Assembly (NCBI RefSeq): GCF_015706575.1
Contig: NW_024037062.1
Span: 5,266,811-5,330,810, forward strand
From: Patiria miniata
Lineage: Eukaryota > Echinodermata > Asteroidea > Valvatida > Asterinidae
Direction of reading: 5' to 3'
DNA length: 64,000 nt
Position 1 is the stretch's first letter, and each line of letters begins with the position of its first letter. This document shows positions 11,001 to 23,000 of the stretch, piece after piece. The position numbers and the translations under genes were made by a program. Below the pieces are notes generated by a model. That model made no database searches, had not been told where the DNA came from, and saw only the letters and a list, made by a program, of their open reading frames with translations.

Positions 11001-14000
11001 TGTAAACGTCTGTGCTGCCTAACCTTTTTCAACATCGCCATTGTCTCTTTTAGATAAACGGGCACCAAGAATAACCTGCCCAAGCTCTATCTCTGTCGAA
11101 GCAGAGGACAGACTGACCAGTGCTGTGGTCACCTGGGTTGTACCAGTGGCTTCGGATAATGTACCGTCAGGCTTGACAGTTACTCGGACACGAGGCAGAG
11201 CCCCAGGCAGTCGCTTCAATCAAGGGTCTCATGCAATACGGTACAGGGCTGCAGATGCTGCAGGCAATAGGCGAGACTGTACTTTCTCTGTAATTGTCAG
11301 AGGTATGTACTTGTGTATTCTCAAAGTCAATTTCCTATTCAGTTCTTATGATTGATTGATACCACAATGTGTTAACCTATACTACATTGTATTACATTGT
11401 GTTTTTTTTTTCACTGAAAAATCCATTAAACCATATAGTGCTGAGCCAGTTTTGAGTGCTACAGTTAGTAATAGGCAGAGTAGTTTAGCGAGGGTTAAAA
11501 GATTAGTCAATTCTCAGAAGAGATTCTACAGAGCTTTAACTAGCAAACATGGCTAACAAAGCCAGCTGATCGGTTTCATGTCTGTGAAGTATATTAACCC
11601 TAACTCTACCTAAAGCTACAAAATACTACTAGTAGTAAACTGTAGTATGCAGTACTTCAGCTTATAAGTGGGCACATCAATCCTAGTATTTTCTAGTATT
11701 TGGTACCTGCATACGTATTTTCGTAGTACTTATATGTGGTACTTTACCCCAAATGAACTTTTTTGGGGTTAGGGTTAAGGTGGTAAATAATATCACACCT
11801 TAACCTCATACAGGTGATTCACTACAAATGTTCATGAGTGAATTGTAAAGCAGATTTCCTTTTCTTTCCTTTTTTTTGTGGCCGGGATATTTGGAGTTGT
11901 ATATCATTACAGTATCATTACTCCGGACAGATTTGGAATTGATTCCAAAACCATGGGACTCATCCAAATGACTTGACTTGGGTGACTTACTTAAACAACA
12001 TTTACTACATCCACAGTGATAACATGCACACCAGTCCCTCATAGTGGAAACCACCTGCAGGTCAGCTGTCCCCATAGGCATATCAAGGGGGCTACCTGCA
12101 CATTTGCATGTGACACTGGGTACCAATTAGTTGGTACTGGGAGCTCTACCTGCCGGACTAGTGGATCATGGAGTGCATCTCAACCAAGCTGTCAAGGTAA
12201 ATCAGACAACCAAACTGCATTATTAATTGCAATAGGAGTCTGAAATGTAGTACAATTAACCTTACTTGTACATCTGAATTTCTATTTAATCTCTTTAACA
12301 TTGAGCAGCAGAATAGTGATGTAATCTTGAATGTATATAGAACAGAATAGAATAGAAAATACTTTATTAATCCATCAACAATAAGGAAATTACATTTGCT
12401 CACTGGTACAATAAAAAAAAGAATTAGTATTTGGCCTATACAATTAAAGTGATACAATGGAAAACATAAACTAGAACTATGTCTGTTCAATGAACAGAAC
12501 ATCAGCTTTTTTGCAATTTAAAAAAATATATATATATATTTAAGAAATATAGTTGAAAATGCATGAAAAATCGTAAAGTAATTGACCGATTACATGATTA
12601 TGACGTAACTTCAGATTTTGCATACAAATAACATTATCTTACAAAAAAGGAAATCTTCACAAAGAGATGTTGATAATTACACAAAAAAATAAATATATTT
12701 ATTAACACTATCTACTAAATACACGGGAATTCAATGAATGGGGAGGTACGTATTTAGCCAATGTGTTTATTAGCCTCTAATTACTTTTCAATATAAAACT
12801 ATAACCTGAGAGTTTCCTGAAGGTCAGTTCTAAAACAGTTCACTGTTGGTGAGTGTCGGTCCAGTGGCCCACGAAGGGATCGTTGCACTGACAGTGCGGT
12901 GGTGGATGATGCTAGTGTGGCGGATCTCGATTTTCTCGAGAAGTGACGGTCTCGAGAACCCTCCAGACGAGCGGCAGTCCAGATGGTCCTAGGGCGATAA
13001 TCCGTTTGGAGACTGTCTGTCGCCGCACGTAACTAATTTCCCCTTATATTGTTCGAACGATAAATCTACCCAACCAGACAATAAGTGGGACCCAGACACA
13101 CAAGCTAAAGCTTCAAGAAGTCTCTTTATTCAGCCATGCAACAACTGCAGTTCCTTTACTAAAAATGCCTCAACAAAAGGCAAGTACTTAAAAAGATGAG
13201 GGTTTCCTTAAGGGGAAGGGTTTCCTTAAGGAAAGGGGTTTCCTTAAGGGAAGGGATTTCCTGAAGGGAAAGGGAGTTTCTCAAGGAAGGGGGTTTCCTA
13301 GGCTCCAGACGACCCTCCGAGGTCTCCCGAAGGCAGATGCCGATCCTCCTGATGAGCTCGACCCTTCGTCTCCCGCGAGGCAGTTGTCATTCCGGATACC
13401 TTAGAAATGGGTTCCTCAAGGAAGGGGGTTTCCTTAAGGGAAAGGGAGTTCTTTAAGGGAAGGGGCTTCTTAAGGGAAGGGATTTCCTTAAGGGAAAGGG
13501 AGTTTCTCAAGGAAGGGGGTTTCCTAGGCTCCAGACGACCCTCCGAGGTCTCCCGAAGGCAGATGCCGATCCTCCTGATGAGCTCGACCCTTCGTCTCCC
13601 GCGAGGCAGTTGTCGATCCCGATACGTTAGGAAATGGGCTCCCAAGGGAAAGGGTTTACTTAAGGGAAGGGGTTTCCGTAAGGGAAAGGGGGTTTCTTAA
13701 GGGAATGGATTTACTTTAGGGAAAGGGTTTCCGTAAGGGAAAATAAGTTTCTTAAAGGGAATTAGTTTCCTTAAGGGAACGGATTTCCTTAAGGGAAAGA
13801 GACTTTCTTATCGATAGTCAACAGTAAAAGTGCTTCACTAAGATCTGCCAAGTATGTCTTCTAAAGCAAATGGAGAATTCCTGCACAGAGGTGACAAGAA
13901 TAAACCCAAATATGCTGTCTTCAATCGAACGAGTATTAAGCTTCACTTAATCAAGTAAATCCAAGGATCAATTCCACAATTGCACCACTATTTATAAAAG

Positions 14001-17000
14001 AAAAGGAGTGTGTAACATTAACAATACAGCAGCTCAACACTCACGGTAAGATTTGCGGTCACTCCCCGACACAACACTCTGTCTGTCTCCACGAGGCTTT
14101 TCTTAGACTGCCACTCTACGGCGCGCCAAAACAGTCTGGCCAGAATGCGCGCGAACGCTGCCTTATATACCCCATTCTAAAAATAGCGCAAAAGCTATGG
14201 CGGGCAAACGAAACATATAAAAAGTATGGAGCGCCGAATACATTTCGTTACACAGCCCCCCTCTCAAGTTCAGACCGTCCCGGTCTTTAAAACTAATACA
14301 ACTTCAAAACGAAATGAAGAAGGCGCTCGTCTTATACAATATAAAACAAATGTTTTAACTTTATACAAATATAAGGCGCCTTGACTGCAAAGGCAATCCT
14401 TAAGGTCTCCTTAAGGACACTCACTTAAGGCACTAGATAATGAACGATCTATATCAAAAATAAAGTACAAGCCACTCTTCTGGGGTTTACTTAAAGGTAA
14501 TCGAAAGGTAAATCTTGAATATAAACTTCCTGACCTGAAGGCAAATCTTTCCTCAACGTAAACAGTAATAAAACCTCTCTCCTAGCGACTTCATAAAAAT
14601 GTAACAAGATGTTCTCATAAAGTAGATAACATTTTAACAATGCAACTTTGTTTTTCTCTTCTTTCTAATAAACACCTTAAAGATCACAACAGGCAATAAT
14701 AAGGCACAATCTTGAATACAAAATGTTCCTTCTTTACACAGTTACCTACTGCAGTAATATCGCACACATTGATCGTTGGTGACACTTCTTCATATAAGTT
14801 TACAAAAATAAAGTCTCTGTTTTCGAAACAAACGCAGGAGCTAACTTGCTCCAGTTATTTCACAAAAGGTAAAGAAAATAAACACAATCAACTTCAAAGT
14901 ACAAAAAACTACAAGTTATAAAAATATCCTTAATGTGATCAAGTTTCGGCGAACGAGCTATCTTTAATCAAAAACAAAACCGGCTTCGAAGGTCACGTCG
15001 TAGATCCTTTCTGTTATTTCTTCTGAGATCTTGACCCCACCATGGAAGATGCTGCGTGTCGAAACTTCTTGCAGTCGCTGCACCCTACCCACCATCATCC
15101 TCTCCAAGTCGGTCGTAGAGGCTGGCTTTGCAGTGGCACCAGGGTCACCATCAACTTTATACATCCTTGCAGATGCTGGCTTGGCTTCCAGCTGACGTCT
15201 TGACTGCTCAGAACTACTCAGCAGTTTCAGCGTACTTCCCTTCAATACTCGGCCTACATCTACTCGAGTAGAAACATGCTCAGGTGACAGGCTTCCTTCG
15301 CTCTCCTGGCTCTTGGACTTACTATTTATCTGTAAGTCGAGGCTGTCCTCACTGTCGCTGCTCGACTCCAATTCTTTCGCAAGCAGTTGTAGCATGCCTC
15401 TGGGTTTCCCCCGGACAGGAACACAAGGAACAGCAGGAACCTCGCTGCTTGGGCACTGGTCAATCAGGGAATTTGATGCAGGGGATAGAGATCAAGTGTT
15501 CCGGGGTACTTGGATTCTGGTTGATGCCACTTGCCGCTTTCCTTGGAGAATCTTTTGGAGTCGTTGGAGGTGTCTTGTCCTTCCTCCTTGGTGTGTTCTG
15601 GCGTTTCTTTGGATCTGGTTGCTCCCGCGGCTCTGACTGCTTCCGCTTAGATCCGGCCTGGGGTACTTGAGTTGGAGTTTTTGATACTTCCCTAGGTGGT
15701 CTGGTCTCCGTGTGTGTACCCTTCCTACCCTCTCTCGACTTCAGTGCTGTATCCTGTTTATCCTTACTCATCCTGTGGTGTCTTTCGTCCGTGGTTTCTG
15801 CAGGAATGTCCGCCACCTCATCCACGGCTGACGGATGGTGCTCACGGTAGTGGGCTCTTAAGTTGTCCTTCCGAGTGTAATGACGTTCACAAAGATTGCA
15901 GAAGAACATTATCTTAGTTTCATGCATCTGCGCATGCTTCTCCAAGCTCTTCTTGTATACAAATGATTCGCCACAAACGTTGCAGCGAAGGATCTTCACC
16001 TCGTGCCAGTCTTTTGGCCTGGTAAGACAAAATTGAAACAAAAATATGGCATTTGTTATTATCAAAATGGCGAGTGCAAATCTTTCCCACTACTACCCTT
16101 ACTCCAGGTATCGTTTGGGGCGCTTACGTTCCCTCTTAGGATTCCTTCTTCCCACCGAACCCATTCCTTGGGGAGCAATATTAAACCCTATCTCCTTCGA
16201 CTGTCCGTGTGTTTTTAGCCTTTCAGAATGCTGTATGTCTTCCCTATTTTGCTGGTTTTGTGAATTGGCCTTCTTGGCCTTTCCAGACGTAGACCCTTCA
16301 GGCAGATCTTGTGTCTCAGCCCATCCAGGTAGGTCCTGCGACTCAGCCCCAATAGGCAGGTCCTGCGACTCAGCCCCTTCAGGCAGGTCCTGCGACTCAG
16401 CCCCTTCAGGCAGGTCCAGCGACTCAACCTCTTCGGGAAGGTCCAGCGACTCAGCCTCTTCGGGATGGTCCAGCGACTCAGCCCTTCCAGGCCATGCACG
16501 TTTCCAGGGATCTAGTGGTTTCCCCTTGTATGGTTTCAATCTGTCACAGTGGATGACTTCAGTTTTTCCTCCACGCCGCTTTTGAATCCGGAACGTTACA
16601 TCTGAAAGTTTGTCTTGAATCAGATATGGGCCTTCCCACCGACATTGTAGTTTGGGCGAGATTCCCTTCTTCTTTGCAGGGTTATACTTCCAGGCAAACT
16701 GGCCTGGCAAGTACACCTCCTTGCACGTCCTCCTGTTGTAATTAAGTTTCTGTCTTCTAGCGCTTTTTCCAAGCTGTTCCCGAGCTCTGTCATGTGACGC
16801 TTGGATCCTCTGCCTCATTTCCATCGGATAGTCTAGGTACGCTCCATCACTCGCCTCCCCATTGAGTGGAGGTTGTTCCGTAGTGAGATCTATCGGCAAA
16901 TGTACTTCGCGGCCAAACATCATCATGTTTGGGCTTTCTCCTGTCGATTCCTGCGGGGTAGTCCTGTAAGCCATGGTGGCGAAAGGCAGTCCCCGGTCCC

Positions 17001-20000
17001 AATCCCTTGAGTCACCAATTGCCTTCATGTGTGTGGCAACTATATTGACCAATGTACGGTTGAACCGTTCTACTAATCCGTCACTCTTCGGGTTATATGG
17101 TGTTGTCCGAGTTTTATCAATCCCCAAGATCTCACACACCTTAGCGATCAGCCTAGATTCGAAATTCCTTCCCTGGTCGGTATGCAGGGTTTGGGGGACC
17201 CCGAACCTACATACAAATTCTTCCACGAACCTTGAAGCGACAGTTTCCGCCTGCTCGTTGGGCAGGGCATATGCTTCAAACCACTTAGTAAAGTAGTCTC
17301 CTATGACAAGGATGTAGCGGTTGCCGTTCTGTGTTACGGGAAACGGTCCAACAATGTCCATAGCCACACGTTCCATAGGTGTTCCCACCAGATGTTGTTG
17401 CAAGGGTGCCCTTCTCTTCTTACTCGGAGACTTCCTGCGCGCACAGAGATCACATTGCCTGATAAACGATCTGGTATCTGTTGCCAGTCCTGGCCAAAAG
17501 AATTTCACCCGCACCTTTGCCATTGTCCTCTTACAGCCAAGGTGTCCACTAGTTATCCCTGAGTGAAGCTCCTGCAGGATTTCCTGGCGTAACTCAGGTG
17601 GCACAACCGTCTGCCATCGCACTTCACGTCCACTGTCTGATTCCCAGCGCCGCACAAGAACTCCTTCTTGCATTTCAAATTGATCCCATTGAAACCAATA
17701 CGCCTTTCTTATCCCAGATTCTGCTGATACTGCTTCCCACTCTGGGCGTGGTTCTCCTTCCTCCTTGTACATCATGATCCAACGCATCGACTCGTCCTTG
17801 AGCTGAGCAGCCCTCCAGTCCTTCCACGTTGTCTTCGGTACTAAGCCGACTGCGCACGAATATGCTTCGCGTCCCTTGGTTTCCTTGGATGGATCCTCTG
17901 GATCCTGGTCCTCCGTATGATTTTCTCTGCCACATTGTGAGCACGGCCTCCGAGACAAGCTGTCTGCGTTCTGATGGGATCTTCCCGCACGGTGCACAAT
18001 TTCAAAGTCGTATTCTCCTAAAACCTGCAACCACCTCGCGACCTGACCCGAGGGGTCCCGGAAATTTGTCAGCCACCTTAATGCGCCATGGTCCGTCCTA
18101 ATGGTTATCCGTCGTCCATAAATATATGGCCGGAAATACTTCACAAAAGTGACCACCGCGAGCAGTTCCCGCCTTGTTACGCAGTAATTTATCTCGGCTT
18201 TCTTAAGGACCTTACTGGCGTAGGCGATAACGTGCTCCCTCCCATCCAATTTCTGTGATAGCACTCCTCCGATCCCGAAGGCGCTCGCGTCCGTGTCCAA
18301 AATGAGCTCACTGTCTGACTGAAGGTATGTGAGGATGGGAGCTCTTGTGAGTCGTTCCTTAAGCTCATCAAACGATTCCTGGCATTTGGCTGTCCAGTTG
18401 AAATCTCTTCCCTTTTCGGTCAACTGATGCAGTGGCCTCGCGATTTTAGCGAATCCCTCCACGAATCTCCTATAATAGGATGCTAATCCGAGAAAGCTAC
18501 GAACTTCCTTCACTGATTGAGGTTTGGGCCACTCTTGTACAGCTCGAATCTTCTCCTGGTCCGTTCCAATGCCCTCTGATGATACGATATGACCTAGGTA
18601 ATGGACTTTTCGCTTGAAAAGGTCACATTTGCTTGGCTTGAGCTTAAGCCCAGCGTCCAAGAGGCGTTGAAACACAGCCTCCAGGCGGCTAATTTCTGCA
18701 GGGATGGATTTGCTAAAGACTATCACGTCGTCTAGATAAACCAGAAGGGTCTCCCAGTGTAAGCCACGCAACACACGCTCCATTAGCCTTTCAAAGGTGG
18801 ATGGCGCATTACACAGCCCAAAGGGCATAACGCGCCATTGGTAAAGACCTCCCCTGACGACGAAGGCAGACTTCTCCTGAGCTTCAGGATCAAGGGCCAC
18901 CTGCCAGTATCCAGAGGCCAGGTCCAGGGTTGAAAACCATTGTGCACCAGAAAGGGCATCGAGTGAATCATCAATCCTTGGGATTGGATACGAGTCCTTT
19001 ATAGTAAGTGCATTCAACCGCCGATAGTCGATACACAGCCTTTTTGTGCCGTCCTTTTTTCTCACCAAGACCACGTTTGAAGCCCAGGGACTGTTTGAAT
19101 GTTCGATTTTTCCCCCTTTGAGTAACTCTTTAACCTGTTTGTCGATTTCCTCCTGTTCTACTGCGGGGTATCTTCTTGGTCTCTCACGTAGGGGCCTGGC
19201 ATCCCCTGTTTCAATCCTATGCCTGAATACCTCTGTTTTCCCAATATCGTCAGCGCCCTTGGAAAATATTCCCTTGTATTTGCACAACAAACGTGCAATC
19301 TCCCTATGGTACTCCAGAGGTACCCCATCAATGGCTCTTTCATATAGCTCTTCCATATGTTCTGGTATCGGCTCAGCGGGACTCGCTGCTTCTGTGTGTT
19401 GACGTTTCTCCACGTCCTCCTCTGTCACCGAAGCTAAGTATCCGGCAACGCTCCCTTCCTTCACGACGCATGTTCGCCTCCCAGGGTTGAATACCCGAAT
19501 CGGTAACCCGTCCTCCTGAGGTTTCACTAAAAGTCTCGCTACTATGAGTCCCTTGGCTGCAAGTTCACTCCCTTCGGCTGGCTCCATCAGACCCAATCCA
19601 GAGAATCCTGCGACCACTCTGCCGGTAACCAGGGCTTCATGCCCTCCAGGAACCGTGGTCGTTTCCTGCACGATGACTCTAGCACACAGATTTGCTCCTT
19701 CTTTGTCCATACAGCGGACCCTTTCCCCGTTCAGGTCCAGCACGGAATTTCCAAAATCCAATTTCCCGTTAGTGGTTCTAAGAAAATCAATTCCTAGTAT
19801 CCCTTCCACAGCAACGTCAGCAAATATTGCATGTACAGGGCAGGTTGTCCTACCCACCCGAATGTCAAGCCAGGCACTCCCAACAGCGTTAACGGGGCTT
19901 CCATCTACGCTATATAGTTTCCCTCCGTCCGTTGTGAGTACCGGCCGTGCCTGGGGTTCCATCCTGTTATACAATGCTGTCGACAAGACAGTATCAGTTG

Positions 20001-23000
20001 CCCCTGTATCGATCAAAAGATGAGCCTGCAGTCCCCTGACAACCGCAGACACGAACAAACCCCCCATTTGTCTGAATGATCCAATAATTGCTCCCTTTGT
20101 TTCTCGCTGCTCGCTTACAAAGGCTTTTGTTTGTCCTCCACCATCACTTCCTTCGTTGCTTGGCCCTGGCTCTCTGGCAGCCTCCCCATGGGCCACTGGG
20201 ATGGCTGAACTCCGTTTCCCTGCCGTGATGTTCTCCTCTCATTAGGCTCAGGACAGTCCCTGGCGAAATGTCCCTTGCGTTTACAATTGTAACACGCATC
20301 CTCTGCACCTGCCTTGCGACGGCTATATTTGGCTTCCTTGGCTTGCCTTGCGCCCAAGTCCTTTTGGGATGGAATTTCCTTCGTCCCGGTCCTTTCCTGT
20401 AAAAGGGAGTGGATACTCCTAATAGCCTGGCTCATTTCCTCCCGATTCTCCTGAATCTCCCTCTTCAGGCTCTCCATTGACGAATTCCCTTCCGTTTCTA
20501 TCACTCTGGCGTACTTCCTTGCTTTGTCTCCGGCCCTTCTTTCTTCTGTCCTTAGGAAGCTCTCAGTCGCCAAGGCGGCTTTGATCGAATTGTCTAGCGT
20601 ATCAGGCATCGACCTGAATATCCCTTCTCTGATAGCTCGGTCGGTGATCGCGTCCATAAAGTGTCCTTTGGCAAGGCGCTCCTTGCTTTCATCCGAAAAT
20701 TCTGGGTATGCCAGTGCTGCCAATTCCCTTATGCTCTGCCCGAGTTCCTGAAGACTTTCTTTTTCCCCTTGCCTACGATGGCGCAATTCCATTAGGTGAA
20801 AATCAGCCTGTTGGCCCGGTCCAAACCTCTGGTCTAGTCGACTAAAGAGCTCCTTGAGTGAGGGCTCCTTACCTCCTGATTGGCACCCGAGTACCTTCAG
20901 GGCAGGACCCTGAAGACTCGCTGCCAGGAATACAGCTGCCTGTTTGTCGTCCCAGCCATTGGCTTTACGACATGCCTTGAAATGCTCCTTATAGTCCTTC
21001 CATGGGACCTTTCCAGTAAACCTATCAGGGCAGATGTTGGGTTTCTTAAGCACGCCTTCCTTTGGTGCTTCTGTTTCCTTATCCAGGGGTGGCGACTTGC
21101 CCTCATCCTTCTCCTTTGCTGGTTGCACTGTTTTGGCTGCAACCTCTTTCTCCTTTCCTGTTATCGACACAACTGTGTTAGCAGGAGTCCGTAATCCCGT
21201 CCTAGGAGTTGTCCTGAAGGTGCTGGAGACTGCAGGGCTTGGTGTATCGAAAAACAACTCTGGGGTGTCCACCCCTGTCATCCCTTCTGGACTCTGTTTT
21301 CTTCCTCTTTCCTCTAGTAAAGATCGCATGCTGATGAGCTCCTCTTCGAGAATCCTCTTGTCCTCAAGTGCGTCCCTCAACATGGTCTCCCCTCTGTCTG
21401 CCTCGATCCGAAGAATAGCTATTTCCTCCTCAAATAGTCCAATGTCCTTAGCATCCATATTTTAAGTCCAGTCTCCCCTATGTGGTAAGTAAATCTATCG
21501 TAGGGTTGGTTAAATGAAACCAATGAGAATAATTTGTTACGCCTTATCCCACTTCTGACACCAATGTGGCGGATCTCGATTTTCTCGAGAAGTGACGGTC
21601 TCGAGAACCCTCCAGACGAGCGGCAGTCCAGATGGTCCTAGGGCGATAATCCGTTTGGAGACTGTCTGTCGCCGCACGTAACTAATTTCCCCTTATATTG
21701 TTCGAACGATAAATCTACCCAACCAGACAATAAGTGGGACCCAGACACACAAGCTAAAGCTTCAAGAAGTCTCTTTATTCAGCCATGCAACAACTGCAGT
21801 TCCTTTACTAAAAATGCCTCAACAAAAGGCAAGTACTTAAAAAGATGAGGGTTTCCTTAAGGGGAAGGGTTTCCTTAAGGAAAGGGGTTTCCTTAAGGGA
21901 AGGGATTTCCTGAAGGGAAAGGGAGTTTCTCAAGGAAGGGGATTTCCTAGGCTCCAGACGACCCTCCGAGGTCTCCCGAAGGCAGATGCCGATCCTCCTG
22001 ATGAGCTCGACCCTTCGTCTCCCGCGAGGCAGTTGTCATTCCGGATACCTTAGAAATGGGTTCCTCAAGGAAGGGGGTTTCCTTAAGGGAAAGGGAGTTC
22101 TTTAAGGGAAGGGGCTTCTTAAGGGAAGGGATTTCCTTAAGGGAAAGGGAGTTTCTCAAGGAAGGGGGTTTCCTAGGCTCCAGACGACCCTCCGAGGTCT
22201 CCCGAAGGCAGATGCCGATCCTCCTGATGAGCTCGACCCTTCGTCTCCCGCGAGGCAGTTGTCGATCCCGATACGTTAGGAAATGGGCTCCCAAGGGAAA
22301 GGGTTTACTTAAGGGAAGGGGTTTCCGTAAGGGAAAGGGGGTTTCTTAAGGGAATGGATTTACTTTAGGGAAAGGGTTTCCGTAAGGGAAAATAAGTTTC
22401 TTAAAGGGAATTAGTTTCCTTAAGGGAACGGATTTCCTTAAGGGAAAGAGACTTTCTTATCGATAGTCAACAGTAAAAGTGCTTCACTAAGATCTGCCAA
22501 GTATGTCTTCTAAAGCAAATGGAGAATTCCTGCACAGAGGTGACAAGAATAAACCCAAATATGCTGTCTTCAATCGAACGAGTATTAAGCTTCACTTAAT
22601 CAAGTAAATCCAAGGATCAATTCCACAATTGCACCACTATTTATAAAAGAAAAGGAGTGTGTAACATTAACAATACAGCAGCTCAACACTCACGGTAAGA
22701 TTTGCGGTCACTCCCCGACACAACACTCTGTCTGTCTCCACGAGGCTTTTCTTAGACTGCCACTCTACGGCGCGCCAAAACAGTCTGGCCAGAATGCGCG
22801 CGAACGCTGCCTTATATACCCCATTCTAAAAATAGCGCAAAAGCTATGGCGGGCAAACGAAACATATAAAAAGTATGGAGCGCCGAATACATTTCGTTAC
22901 ACTAGGCTCCTATACCGGCGACTTGGAGGGTCGGATGTCCATGACCTTCGCCTAGGGCAGGAAGGTCCCAGCCAGTGGGTGGATCCGGTCAAAATTGTCA

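Larger units (their letters stand above)
12916..22901 (-). mobile_element. Ty3/gypsy LTR retrotransposon, apparently whole and young
   Basis: The element is 9986 bp, transcribed on the - strand and so antisense to the host gene, inside the intron between exons 5 and 6. Parts in its own direction: LTR (21565-22901), primer-binding site, gag, pol (protease, reverse transcriptase, RNase H, integrase), a zinc-finger ORF and a further ORF where some relatives carry env, polypurine tract, and LTR (12916-14252). It is flanked by CTAG. The order RT before integrase and the integrase type place it in Ty3/gypsy. The two LTRs looked identical apart from one base that I noticed, so insertion was recent. 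It looks whole. Confidence 0.93.

Noticed and set aside
13298-13700. ORFs on both strands, repeated at 21947-22349
   Set aside because: They lie inside the LTRs, occur once in each LTR, and reflect internal LTR repeats.
16215-16585. Frames on both strands full of SGRSCDSAP and LSRRTCLKG repeats
   Set aside because: Shadows of the tandem repeat in the pol tail.
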